A DNA stretch of 54,456 bases from Hallerella sp963597395 (GCA_963597395.1 CAVBPX010000008.1:1-54456); one strand, 5' to 3'. Positions 38,438 to 46,074 are shown, counted from the first letter of the stretch. A program made the numbers and translations. The notes: generated by a model from the sequence alone, not told the origin.

Positions 38438-38780
38438 CGACCGCCTCGGCTGGGCTTACGGCCGCGCATACGACGACGGATACAGGGCCGCGCTCCGCGA
38501 CATCCTCGAAGTGTGCGAGAACTATTCGGAGGCGTTCAGGTTTTACCGGGTCATCCCGACGAAGGGACTGAACCTTATCCGCGAGTTCCGGAAGAACCCG
38601 GAAGGCCTTCAGGCACTTGCGGACGGGTCCGCCTACCCGGTTCTGGCCGACAAAGGAAACTGGATAATCAAACCCAAACACAAGGAGAAATCCAATGAAG
38701 AAACAGAAACATCTCGCGATTGCGAAGAAACCCACCGCCAAGGCGAAAAAGGAAACGGTACGCCCGATTCCGCGCCGTGA
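38427..38780 (+). CDS. Phage hypothetical protein
   Basis: A 117-residue product. The first 90 residues are a plausible compact domain (GWAYGRAYDDGYRAALRDIL, GLNLIREFRKNPEGLQALAD); the last 28 codons overlap the next gene in another frame and look low-complexity, so the useful part may end near 38695. Function unknown. Confidence 0.55.
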   Translation: MHDSDRLGWAYGRAYDDGYRAALRDILEVCENYSEAFRFYRVIPTKGLNLIREFRKNPEGLQALADGSAYPVLADKGNWIIKPKHKEKSNEETETSRDCEETHRQGEKGNGTPDSAP

Positions 38781-39006
38781 AAAGAAAACGGTCCAAAAGC
38801 CCGCAAAAGGCGAAAAGGCGTTCAAGCCCCTCGGAAAAATCACCAAGGGTCTGATAAAGAAAATCGGCAAAGAAAACCCGGTTGCCGGAGCCTTCCTCGA
38901 ATTACTGCAAGATTTCGGCATAAAGCCGGCCTTCATCAAAATCGAGACCGAACCCGAAAGTCCGAAGCCGGAAAAGAAGTCTTCCAAGAAGAAGGCTGTC
39001 AAGTGA
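38695..39006 (+). CDS. Lysine-rich basic protein
   Basis: A 103-residue product with more than a quarter lysine (KKPTAKAKKETVRP, EPESPKPEKKSSKKKAVK at the end) around a short hydrophobic core (NPVAGAFLELLQDFGIKPAF). Such composition is typical of DNA-condensing, histone-H1-like proteins. AAGGAG sits 7 nt before the ATG. It overlaps the endolysin start by 4 bp. Confidence 0.6.
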   Translation: MKKQKHLAIAKKPTAKAKKETVRPIPRREKKTVQKPAKGEKAFKPLGKITKGLIKKIGKENPVAGAFLELLQDFGIKPAFIKIETEPESPKPEKKSSKKKAVK

Positions 39007-39446
39007 TGGAGTTCCCGAGGCACTTCAAACTCGCGGAGCTCTTGACGACCGGCACGGGCCTTCCGAACGTGCCGACCTGGGAACAGGCGGAGAACCTTCG
39101 GAAGCTTGGCAATATGCTTGACCGCATTCGTAGGCGTTTCGGCGGGCCCATCGCGGTGAACTCCGCTTTCCGTTCCGAGAACGTGAACAGGTCCGTCGGC
39201 GGTTCCAATACCTCCGCACACCTGAAGGGACTCGCTGCGGACATCCGCCCGGTTTCCGGAAAGCAGGCCGATTACGAAAAGCTCCTCGCCGCGGCCCGCG
39301 ACGTGTTCGCCCTGCGCGACGGTGAGCTTTCCCCGGACCAGCTGATAATCTACTGCCGTTCGGCCGGTGACGCCTCGACCGGCTACCGGTTCTTCCACGT
39401 CGGATTCCGCGACGGGAACGGACGGGGGCAGGAACTGTGGAAGTGA
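39003..39446 (+). CDS. Peptidase M15-type endolysin
   Basis: A 147-residue enzyme matching peptidase M15_3: AVNSAFRSENVNRSVGGSNTSAHLKGLAADI carries the zinc-binding HxxxxxxD, and FFHVGFRD the second histidine. It should cut peptidoglycan cross-links for host lysis. No signal peptide is present, so a holin would be required; none is clear, although two small membrane proteins lie nearby (37002 and 39447, both leftward). Confidence 0.88.
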   Translation: MMEFPRHFKLAELLTTGTGLPNVPTWEQAENLRKLGNMLDRIRRRFGGPIAVNSAFRSENVNRSVGGSNTSAHLKGLAADIRPVSGKQADYEKLLAAARDVFALRDGELSPDQLIIYCRSAGDASTGYRFFHVGFRDGNGRGQELWK

Positions 39447-39782
39447 CTACTTGAAAAGGCCACGGAGGACGATGGCGGCAAGGCCCAGGACGTTCGCGGT
39501 CGTCGTGCAGAGCATCGCGACCAGGACGCCCGCATCGAGCCGTAAAAAGCCGAGCCCGGAGAATGCGACCACGGCGAGCATCAAACCGAGATATACCGGA
39601 ATAAGCCACCCAATCCAAGAAACAAGCCCCTTGCGGCGTCTGGTGTCGTCGCCGTACCGTTCCGACTCCAGTTTCTGCAGCTCGAGCGACGGGCCGTCCT
39701 CGCGTTCGTTCCCGTCCGGATTGGCGTCCATTCTCCCTGCGGGAATGTCCAGGTCGAAGGGGCTCTCGTTATCCGTTGGCAT
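39447..39782 (-). CDS. Two-helix membrane protein, candidate Panacea-linked toxin
   Basis: A 111-residue protein with a polar N-terminal half and two membrane helices (about residues 54-76 and 82-108). Its start overlaps the end of the Panacea-domain gene by 14 bp, so they are one unit. Panacea antitoxins are known to neutralise very different toxins, including small membrane proteins. The toxin role here is inference; a holin is the main alternative since the endolysin gene is adjacent, but the leftward orientation speaks against it. Confidence 0.65.
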   Translation of the reverse strand: MPTDNESPFDLDIPAGRMDANPDGNEREDGPSLELQKLESERYGDDTRRRKGLVSWIGWLIPVYLGLMLAVVAFSGLGFLRLDAGVLVAMLCTTTANVLGLAAIVLRGLFK

Positions 39783-40245
39783 TGGCTCTCCGGCGGATGA
39801 CCTTGGCCTTGAAATAGTCGGAGATAAGTCCGTCGCCGATTTCCTGCGCCCACCTGAACCCCGGCATCTTGCTGGTCATGTCCCAGGGCGAGCCCGGCGT
39901 GTGGGTCCACTCGATGAGCTGTCCGGAAGTCCAGGACCCGAAGAACCCGACGACCTTGCGAATTACGCTTTTCACGTCGTCCGGGACGGCTTCCGGGCAT
40001 GGTTCGACGGTCCAGTCCTTCACGGCGTCGAAAAGCCGTCTTCGCGTTTTCGGGAAGACCGGCCCGAACGGCCACGCCTGGGCGTGCTCGTCGAACGGAC
40101 GGCGTTTGAGCATTACGAGACTCGTCCCGTACACGATGTAGAGGAGCTTCTGCAGCTGCGTCATGTTGAGGCGCAGGCCCTGGGAATCGGCCTCGGCCAT
40201 TACGGCCCTGGCGACGTCCACGCTGTCGATTTCCGGGGTTTCCAT
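39769..40245 (-). CDS. Panacea (DUF4065) domain antitoxin
   Basis: A 158-residue protein matching DUF4065: VDVARAVMAEADSQGLRLNMTQLQKLLYIVYGTSLV, FDEHAQAWPFGPVFPKTRRR, and a helical end. The L.KLLYi...LA.....F.E...AW.yGPV pattern is the family hallmark. TATATT (40252-40257, minus strand) lies 6 nt before the ATG without a Shine-Dalgarno, so the mRNA may be leaderless. It is the first gene of the pair with the membrane protein. Confidence 0.85.
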   Translation of the reverse strand: METPEIDSVDVARAVMAEADSQGLRLNMTQLQKLLYIVYGTSLVMLKRRPFDEHAQAWPFGPVFPKTRRRLFDAVKDWTVEPCPEAVPDDVKSVIRKVVGFFGSWTSGQLIEWTHTPGSPWDMTSKMPGFRWAQEIGDGLISDYFKAKVIRRRANANG

Positions 40246-40274
40246 ATCCGAAATATACCAAACGGGGAGGCCCG

Positions 40275-40685
40275 ATGCAACAATTAAGGAAGGTGTCCTA
40301 CACTCTCGACGGCGAGACGCCCGCGCAGAAGAACTCGCAGACGTTCAACACGCGGACGCGGACGATTGTGAAGAGCCCGCAGTTCCGCCGCTGGCGGGAT
40401 TCGGCCCTGCTCTCGCTCCGCGCCCAGGGCGTCCCCGCGAGGCCATACCCCTACGCGGAGATAGACATCCGGTTCGTCCACTCGGACCTTCGGCGCCGCG
40501 ACGGCGACAACCAGCTCTCGAGCGTGCAGGACCTGCTCGTGAAGGCCGGGGCCATCGAGGACGACTGCTGGACGCGCATCGGCACGCCCCGCGTCTCCCA
40601 CGCATTCGGGAAGGCGGCGAGGTGCGAGATTCGGGTCGTCGAGGTGGAGCCTGTGGACTGGAAGGGGAAGATTGAATGCAAATAA
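40275..40685 (+). CDS. rusA: RusA-family Holliday junction resolvase
   Basis: A 136-residue enzyme matching RusA: YTLDGETPAQKNSQTF, RRRDGDNQLSSVQDLLVKAGAIEDDCW with the catalytic aspartates, and a final strand CEIRVVEVEPV. It resolves branched DNA before packaging. GGGGAGG precedes the ATG. A fragment of a second copy lies at about 43757-43854 on the other strand. Confidence 0.88.
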   Translation: MQQLRKVSYTLDGETPAQKNSQTFNTRTRTIVKSPQFRRWRDSALLSLRAQGVPARPYPYAEIDIRFVHSDLRRRDGDNQLSSVQDLLVKAGAIEDDCWTRIGTPRVSHAFGKAARCEIRVVEVEPVDWKGKIECK

Positions 40686-40805
40686 ACAAGAGCTTTTCTG
40701 CGAAAATCTGTGTTTCTTGAATTTTGTGGTTTTCTTTTCGTTCCGTTGCTTTTCTCCTGGCTAATATCGAAAAGAAAGCGACTGTTGCATTTTCCCGGAA
40801 CTTTG

Positions 40806-40811
40806 TATATT
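40806..40811 (+). promoter_or_regulatory. TATATTTTG box before candidate immunity gene
   Basis: TATATTTTG starts 41 nt before the ATG at 40847 and TTGCAT lies 15 bp upstream of it. It gives the candidate immunity gene its own promoter. The 160-bp gap after rusA holds nothing else. Confidence 0.4.
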
Positions 40812-40846
40812 TTGTTTTGGAAAAGACAAATCGGAGGCAAAGAAAA

Positions 40847-41080
40847 ATGGGAAAAACCATACCTGAAATCATCAAAAAAGCATTTGCCTTTGAAATTGAA
40901 AATTTTAAAGGCAAAATAGAACGTCTTGGAGTAAAAGACGGCGTCGAGTGGTTCTTTTTCAAATTTTCCGAGATTCTGGAAACCGGTTTCCCTGTGGTTT
41001 ATGGGTTAAAGGATGGGGAAATAAAAGAACTACGCGGTTTTGATTCCGTACGCCTGATTGGCTCATTTGTCAAAAATTGA
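40847..41080 (+). CDS. Candidate immunity protein for the papain-fold toxin
   Basis: A 77-residue product, MGKTIPEIIKKAFAFEIENF to VRLIGSFVKN, not recognised. It is AT-rich, has GGAGG about 9 nt before the ATG, and its end overlaps the end of the MuF-toxin gene on the opposite strand by 18 bp. A small, fast-evolving gene touching the toxin end of a polymorphic toxin is the usual place for an immunity gene, though a convergent arrangement is uncommon. Assignment rests on position only. Confidence 0.5.
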   Translation: MGKTIPEIIKKAFAFEIENFKGKIERLGVKDGVEWFFFKFSEILETGFPVVYGLKDGEIKELRGFDSVRLIGSFVKN

Positions 41081-42607
41081 AAGATATTTTTCATTAAAAA
41101 TTTTGTTGTCAATGCGCATTACGCCACGGCCGACCATTACCGGCCCTGACGAACATCCTTCCTTGCAGAGTTCTTCAATGTTGCGCTCCACAGTACCATT
41201 GAAAATTTGTGGTTCGATGTAAACAAGTTTGCCATTTTTAAGCCGCTGTAAAACGGTAGCATGAGCCCCACTTTTTCCTTTCCATGCAATGGTGACAATA
41301 TAGACGCCCTCTTCTTTGCAGGATTCCTCGAAAAACTCAGCATAACGCTTTGGGGTCATCTTCTTGTATCCTTTTTGGCTTAAAAACTCATGATAGTAAG
41401 TAGCCTTCGGCTTGCTTCCGTCCAAGTTTTTCCAAATATCAAAAGAATGATTGTAAGAAATCCATTCCGACAATGAGCCCTTGAAATTTCCCTTGGCTTT
41501 AACATCAAATCCCCAAAGGCGCAACATATAAGCGGGAACGCATGTCTGGCAGTTGATCCGGTATGCTTCGCCTGCCGAGTAATTAGGATTTGCGCTTTGT
41601 TTGTCCGCTAATTCGGCATTCATTGGTACGCCTTTTGTGATGCCTAGCGATTTCTCTATTTTTAACCAGTTTTCGGCCATCGCCATTTTTTCCTTTTTAT
41701 GCATATCCTTTGGCATCTCGGTTCTCCACTTTCGGAACTTGCGGATTTTCTCGGAATCCGAAATGGTCCTTGCCGCGTGTCTCGCGTTCGCCTCCCGTAA
41801 AATTTCCAGTTTCCGTTCGACCATCCGCTTTTCGTTTTCGGCTTCGGCGCGTTCACGTCTCGCCTTTTCGAGTTCCGCGCCCAGACGTGCGCTTTCGGCG
41901 GATTCCGGCGGCGTTCCTGGTTCCGTCTCCCCGCCCGGCCCTTCCGGGCTTTCCCTGACCTCGTAGGAACCGTCTATCTCCGGGTCCCATGCCACCATCG
42001 AGCAGCGGCACTGGAAGTCCTCGCCGGGGTTGCCATGGAACATCCCCGCCGTCCGGGGATGTTCAACGGGATGGAGCGGGTCTTCCGGGTTTTCCGTGTA
42101 ATAGACGTCCGGATTCGATACCGAACAGATGAGCCCGTTCATCGAGCGGTGCGAATCGCGCTCCCGGCCGTCTATCGTCGTGAGCCACCTGTAGTACGAA
42201 ATCCCGACATCGCGGAACTGGGAGAGCTTCGCCGCGCTGTTGAGCTTGCCGGTTTCGGTCCGGGCGATGAGCTCCGCGCGGGAACGGTATTTCTTCGGGA
42301 GCTTCGCCTTGATGGCCTTTTCGAGCCGTCCGAGGTTCCATCCCTCGTTCTTCGCGCTCGTGACCAGCATGGAGATGTCCTTCTTCGCGTCGGCCTCTGC
42401 GGACTTGCAGAGCGTCTGGAAGTTCGCGCTCCAGGTCGCGAAGATTTCCTCGCGGGCTTCGGGCGGGTAGTAGGGCTTCCCGACGATCATCTCGGTCCAG
42501 TCGGCGAAGTCGGTCGAGGCCTTGCGGCGCATCTTCCCGGCGATTTCCTCGACGCTCGCGACGAAATCCGCCGGGAGCGCGTCCGGGACCTTCGAGATGT
42601 CGTCCAT
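41063..42607 (-). CDS. MuF head protein fused to papain-fold toxin, 5'-truncated
   Basis: A 514-codon frame from ATG 42607 (open to 42667). Residues 1-190 are a MuF domain (SRAELIARTETGKLNSAAKLSQ, WLTTIDGRERDSHRSMNGLIC, GEDFQCRCSMVAW); a coiled coil with EKARRERAEAENEKRMVERK follows. The C-terminus has YRINCQTCVPAYMLRLWGFDVKA (Cys) and KSGAHATVLQRLKNGKLVYIEPQ (His, then Glu/Gln region), the papain-fold toxin pattern. Compared with the MuF at 31644 about 70 N-terminal residues are missing; the break coincides with a methylase fragment on the other strand. Confidence 0.8.
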   Translation of the reverse strand: MDDISKVPDALPADFVASVEEIAGKMRRKASTDFADWTEMIVGKPYYPPEAREEIFATWSANFQTLCKSAEADAKKDISMLVTSAKNEGWNLGRLEKAIKAKLPKKYRSRAELIARTETGKLNSAAKLSQFRDVGISYYRWLTTIDGRERDSHRSMNGLICSVSNPDVYYTENPEDPLHPVEHPRTAGMFHGNPGEDFQCRCSMVAWDPEIDGSYEVRESPEGPGGETEPGTPPESAESARLGAELEKARRERAEAENEKRMVERKLEILREANARHAARTISDSEKIRKFRKWRTEMPKDMHKKEKMAMAENWLKIEKSLGITKGVPMNAELADKQSANPNYSAGEAYRINCQTCVPAYMLRLWGFDVKAKGNFKGSLSEWISYNHSFDIWKNLDGSKPKATYYHEFLSQKGYKKMTPKRYAEFFEESCKEEGVYIVTIAWKGKSGAHATVLQRLKNGKLVYIEPQIFNGTVERNIEELCKEGCSSGPVMVGRGVMRIDNKIFNEKYLSIFDK

Positions 42608-42620
42608 GTCGTCCCGGGCC

Positions 42621-42842
42621 GGGGAAAACGTGCTGGATTCGTTCGGCGGGAGCGGAACGACCATCATAGCCTGCGAAAAGACGGGCCGTCACGGTTTTTC
42701 GGCCGAACTCGACCCTAAATATTGCGACGTCATCGTGGAACGCTGGATGAACCTTTCCAAGAAGGAGGCCTTCCTTCTGAAGGGCGACGGGACGAAGATG
42801 CCCTGGTCGGAACTGAAGGCAGTGAAAGGGAAAAAGGTGTAA
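42621..42842 (+). pseudogene. 3' fragment of a DNA methyltransferase gene
   Basis: The frame reads GENVLDSFGGSGTTIIACEK, then GRHGFSAELDPKYCDVIVERW, which is the end of N4/N6-type DNA methylases (SAM-binding FGGSGTT and the ELdpkY helix). The catalytic (D/N)PPY part is absent upstream, where the sequence becomes the antisense of the MuF-toxin gene. It is therefore a broken gene joined head-to-head to another broken gene. Confidence 0.8.
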
Positions 42843-42847
42843 AACGT

Positions 42848-43249
42848 TTAAACGAGATTGAGACCTAGAGAAATGTCGTTCCATCCGATGTCAAAAATTC
42901 GAACGTCCCGATGTTCGTCCATTTCATCGTGGAACTTGAGAAAGGCTTCCCTCATGGTTGGAGCGTAAACATGCTTTTGCCCGACATCGGAACCCGGCCC
43001 GAAATCGAACAGGAACGTGACCCCATAATAATGGCCTTTCCCGGTCGGTTCGGAATCGTTCCACTTGAAATCCATTATTTGGACATCGCACCGGTCCCGG
43101 CAGCGCTTTTCGTAAAGGTTCTGAAGCGCAAAAATCATGCTGCTTGTCTCAAAATGCTCCCACCGTTCTTCCAAGGCGGAGTCGGGATTCGTCCGCGACC
43201 GGACCAAGAACGAAATTTTCCAGTAAAGGTGCCATACGTCACCAGTCAT
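42848..43249 (-). CDS. Hypothetical protein
   Basis: A 133-residue protein, beta-rich with two similar halves: IMDFKWNDSEPTGKG and IFDIGWNDISLGLN suggest an internal duplication of about 60 residues. It begins with TGDVWHLYWKISFLV. Not recognised. It is divergent from the gene at 43279, so a promoter should lie in the 29-bp gap or inside the genes. Confidence 0.6.
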   Translation of the reverse strand: MTGDVWHLYWKISFLVRSRTNPDSALEERWEHFETSSMIFALQNLYEKRCRDRCDVQIMDFKWNDSEPTGKGHYYGVTFLFDFGPGSDVGQKHVYAPTMREAFLKFHDEMDEHRDVRIFDIGWNDISLGLNLV

Positions 43250-43278
43250 ATCAACGTCTCCAAGCAGAAGGATACCAA

Positions 43279-43665
43279 ATGCAAATCACGAACATCATTG
43301 GAAAATACAATTTGACCCTGGACCGCGCAAGGACGGACGAGGAAAAACTGACCCGAATCGACAGGCTTCGAGGCGCACTGGCGCACCGGGCGGCTACAGC
43401 ACGTTCCGGGGCGAATTACGTGGCAGCAAAACGCGCCGAAAAGAACCGGGAAAGGTTGCTTCAATTCGGCATGAAAAAGGGAAAAAATAAATTTCACGTG
43501 ATTCTTGAAGGGAAATTCCGGTACGAGACGGATGTCGTGGCGGAGGATGCCGACGATGCCGGATACAGGGCAAAAACCGAGGCGCAGACCGCGGCGAGAG
43601 GGGTGAACCTCAAGCAAGAAAAGGTCGTTTCGGCAAAGGAATATGAAACAGGAACGGCGAAATAA
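43279..43665 (+). CDS. Hypothetical protein
   Basis: A 128-residue basic product starting MQITNIIGKYNLTLDRARTD, a start slightly like the KYL leader group. The body has a helical basic part (KRAEKNRERLLQFGMKK) and a strand-rich part (KFHVILEGKFRYETDVVAEDADDAGYRAKTEA). AGAAGGA lies about 8 nt before the ATG. Not recognised. Confidence 0.6.
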   Translation: MQITNIIGKYNLTLDRARTDEEKLTRIDRLRGALAHRAATARSGANYVAAKRAEKNRERLLQFGMKKGKNKFHVILEGKFRYETDVVAEDADDAGYRAKTEAQTAARGVNLKQEKVVSAKEYETGTAK

Positions 43666-43685
43666 ACCGCCATTCCCGTAATCAA

Positions 43686-43854
43686 TTAGAACGGCAGGTC
43701 GGCGGAAGAAGAACGTTCCCGGCTTCGAAGAGCGGGCTCACGGCATAGGCTCGGGCTGCCTTCCCGAACGAGTGTGAGACCCGGGGCGTCCCGATGCGCG
43801 TCCAGCAGTCGTCCTCGATGACACCGGCCTTCACGAGCAAGTCCTGCACCGAGG
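43686..43854 (-). pseudogene. Scar of rusA, terL and probably ssb pieces
   Basis: Read leftward, 43854-43757 encodes VQDLLVKAGVIEDDCWTRIG and TPRVSHSFGKAAR, close to the RusA at 40275. In the same frame 43756-43704 encodes AYAVSPLFEAGNV, matching AHAVTPLFQAGNV near the end of TerL. The last 15 bases (43686-43700) equal the end of ssb (DLPF and stop, in another frame). Three unrelated genes are joined within 170 bp. No single gene is intact. Confidence 0.72.
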
Positions 43855-43885
43855 AAAGAACAATTTTTATCCTTGTCCAAAGGTC

Positions 43886-43949
43886 ACCTCTAAAAATTCA
43901 GTTTTCAAAAATTTGGTTGCATTTTTTAACCAAAGCAATTTTTAGAGGT
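43886..43949. repeat. 64-bp element with 13-bp terminal inverted repeats
   Basis: ACCTCTAAAAATT (43886-43898) and AATTTTTAGAGGT (43937-43949) are perfect inverted repeats. Inside, TTGGTT and AACCAA form a nested stem. AT-rich and non-coding. It could be a MITE-like element, a terminator or a protein-binding site at the prophage end. From here to 44277 only decayed reading frames are seen. Confidence 0.55.
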
Positions 43950-43973
43950 TCCCCAAAAAGAAAAAGCCGTGAA

Positions 43974-44210
43974 ACGTAAAATTGGCAACAAAGCGAAAAT
44001 TCAAATCGCCAGCAAGTATTACCATGGCGAAAGCAAATGCCCGTTTTCCGATTAAAAATATTCTGGAATATCGAGCATTGATTCTGCGCGAATGTTTTTG
44101 AATAGGATTATTGTGGAGAGCTTCTCGCCTTGGCAAAAAAAATACATTGTCGAACAGCAACTGCAAAAATGGATGTCATACGAGAGCAACAAAATTCTGC
44201 AAGGCTATTA
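43974..44210 (+). pseudogene. Possible decayed small gene
   Basis: A frame from GTG at about 43968 (MKRKIGNKAKIQIASKYYHG) meets TAA at about 44056. It then stays open to TAG at about 44210 (RIIVESFSPWQKKYIVEQQ). The composition looks protein-like and AT-rich, unlike the phage. It may be a small gene interrupted by one stop, but no family is recognised. The prophage-host boundary lies in or near this stretch. Confidence 0.3.
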
Positions 44211-44277
44211 GTCTTTTGACAATCCGGCTTGGGTTGTGGGGAATCCCGATTTGGACCTCGTCTAAAAATCCAATTCC

Positions 44278-45678
44278 CTAGATTTCGATTTTGTGGTCCT
44301 TGAGCTTTCGCCAGAGCGTCGCGCGGCTGATTCCGAGACGTTCCGCGACCTCCGTCTTGTTGCCCTTGCAAATGTCGAGGGCGCGCATAATGTGGCGCTT
44401 TTCCATTTCGTCGAGCGGGATGATTTCTTCGGGGCGCTGGGCTGCAATCTGTTTGGGTTCGCTTGCGCAGAATTCGCGCGCTTCGGACGACCTTCCCGGT
44501 GCAGGCAAAAGTTCCTTAGTGGGGGCGGAACAGTTGAGCTCGTCCGGCAGGTCCTCCAGGCGGATGGTGCCGTTTTCGGAAAGGACTATTGCATGCTCGA
44601 TGATGTTTTCGAGTTCGCGGACGTTTCCGGGGTAGCTGTAGGTGGCGAGTGCCATCTGTGCCGCGGGCTCAATCTTTTGAATGACCTTATGCTCTTCTTT
44701 TTCGAATTTCAGTACAAAGTATTTGACGAGGTTCGGGATGGTCGAACGGCGGTCCCTGAGCGGCGGAACATTGATGTGGAACGTGTTCAGCCGGTAGTAG
44801 AGGTCCTCGCGGAACGTTTTCTTGGACATGGCGTCCGAGAGGTCCGCGTTGGTCGCCGCGATAATTCGAACGTCCAGGTAGCGGGTCTCCGTTTCGCCGA
44901 CGCGCCGCGTTTCGTGGCTTTGCAAAAAGCGGAGCAGCTTGACTTGCGTCGCCTGGGAAAGTTCTCCTATTTCGTCGAGAAAGAGCGTTCCTCCGTTGGC
45001 TTCCTCGAAAAGCCCCTTCTTGTCGGAGGTCGCGCCTGTGTAGGCTCCCTTCTTGCTTCCAAAAAGTTCGCTTTCGACGAGGTTCTCCGGAATCGCGCTG
45101 CAGTTTACCGCAATGAATGGGGCGTTTGCGCGCTTTGAAAGCCGGTGGACGATGCGTGCGAGAAATTCCTTGCCCGAACCGGACTCCCCGGTTATCAGCA
45201 CGGAACTCGTCGTCGGAGCGACCTTGTAAAGCAGACGGAGAATTTTCTGCATCCCGGGAGTGTCGCCGAGAAGGTTCTCGAGCAGATGGTCCTGCAGCTT
45301 CCGGTAGCTGTTCGAGGTTTCGAGCCCCTGCAGATGCTTTTTGGCGACTTCTTCAAGCGTGTGAACCTTGACGGGCTTCACCAGGTAGGAATCCGCACCG
45401 TGCGAAAGTGCGCTCTCCGCATCCTTGGACGTTTGAGGCGTGCAAAGAAGGACGACCGGGACCTCCGGACTGTGGGATTTTAAAAAACTGATGACATCCA
45501 CATCGCGGTGAAGCAAAAGCGAAATGTCGATAAAGGCGAAGTCGATAGGGGTCTTCGAGATCGTATTGATAAGAGCCGTGGAATCGGATACCGTGTAAAG
45601 TTCGACATCCGAAAGCGACCAGGCGGCAATCGCCTGGTCTATCGCGCTCTTGTCCGCATCGGCGAGCAGAACGTTCAT
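44278..45678 (-). CDS. Sigma54-dependent response regulator (NtrC family)
   Basis: A 466-residue regulator. An N-terminal receiver (residues 1-120; FAFIDIS has the phosphorylatable Asp, LVKPVK the Lys) precedes an AAA+ domain with GESGSGKE, GAYTGA (the GAFTGA sigma54-contact motif with Tyr), GGTLFLDEIGEL and NVREL. A Fis-type helix-turn-helix ends it (NKTEVAERLGISRATLWRKL). It activates sigma54 promoters when phosphorylated. It is last in a three-gene leftward operon with a histidine kinase and a receiver. Confidence 0.93.
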   Translation of the reverse strand: MNVLLADADKSAIDQAIAAWSLSDVELYTVSDSTALINTISKTPIDFAFIDISLLLHRDVDVISFLKSHSPEVPVVLLCTPQTSKDAESALSHGADSYLVKPVKVHTLEEVAKKHLQGLETSNSYRKLQDHLLENLLGDTPGMQKILRLLYKVAPTTSSVLITGESGSGKEFLARIVHRLSKRANAPFIAVNCSAIPENLVESELFGSKKGAYTGATSDKKGLFEEANGGTLFLDEIGELSQATQVKLLRFLQSHETRRVGETETRYLDVRIIAATNADLSDAMSKKTFREDLYYRLNTFHINVPPLRDRRSTIPNLVKYFVLKFEKEEHKVIQKIEPAAQMALATYSYPGNVRELENIIEHAIVLSENGTIRLEDLPDELNCSAPTKELLPAPGRSSEAREFCASEPKQIAAQRPEEIIPLDEMEKRHIMRALDICKGNKTEVAERLGISRATLWRKLKDHKIEI

Positions 45679-45687
45679 GGAAGCTGT

Positions 45688-46074
45688 CTAGCCGTTTTTG
45701 TGTGCGGCGACAATCTCGTCCACTTTCGCAATCAAATCCTTGTAGTTGGGAGGTTTGGAGAAGATTGCCGAAACGCCGAAGTGGCTTGCGATGTTCAGGT
45801 AGTCTTCCGAGGACGTCCGTCCGCCGCCGCTGATTGCGATGACGCGGTCAAGCTGGTTCTTGTTGCGGAAGTCGAGGATGACTTCAAAACCGTCGCCGTC
45901 CGGTTCCGGCATGATGATGTCCGTGATGACCACGTCGTAGTTCGTCTTGTCGTAGAGTTCCTTCGCCTTCTTTCCGTCTTCGGCGGAATCTACTTCGTAG
46001 CCGGACATGCTGAGCATATCCGTGAGTACGGAACGGATGTCTTCTTCGTCATCGATAATGAGTACTTTGGGCAT
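45688..46074 (-). CDS. Single-domain response regulator
   Basis: A 128-residue CheY-like receiver: LIIDDEEDIR (acidic pocket), DVVITDIIMPEPDGDGF (phospho-Asp), AISGGG, and FSKPP (Lys). There is no output domain, so it probably relays phosphate between the kinase and another protein. The ATG at 46074 overlaps the kinase stop (TAATG), and the NtrC gene follows after 9 bp. Confidence 0.92.
   Translation of the reverse strand: MPKVLIIDDEEDIRSVLTDMLSMSGYEVDSAEDGKKAKELYDKTNYDVVITDIIMPEPDGDGFEVILDFRNKNQLDRVIAISGGGRTSSEDYLNIASHFGVSAIFSKPPNYKDLIAKVDEIVAAHKNG

Noticed and set aside
38427..38780. The last 28 residues of this protein as a functional domain
   Set aside because: They are the out-of-frame reading of the lysine-rich gene at 38695 and are low-complexity.
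43666..44277. Right attachment site (copy of the tRNA 3' end)
   Set aside because: No repeat of the tRNA end or of the sequence just beyond it was found by eye; the right boundary remains undefined.
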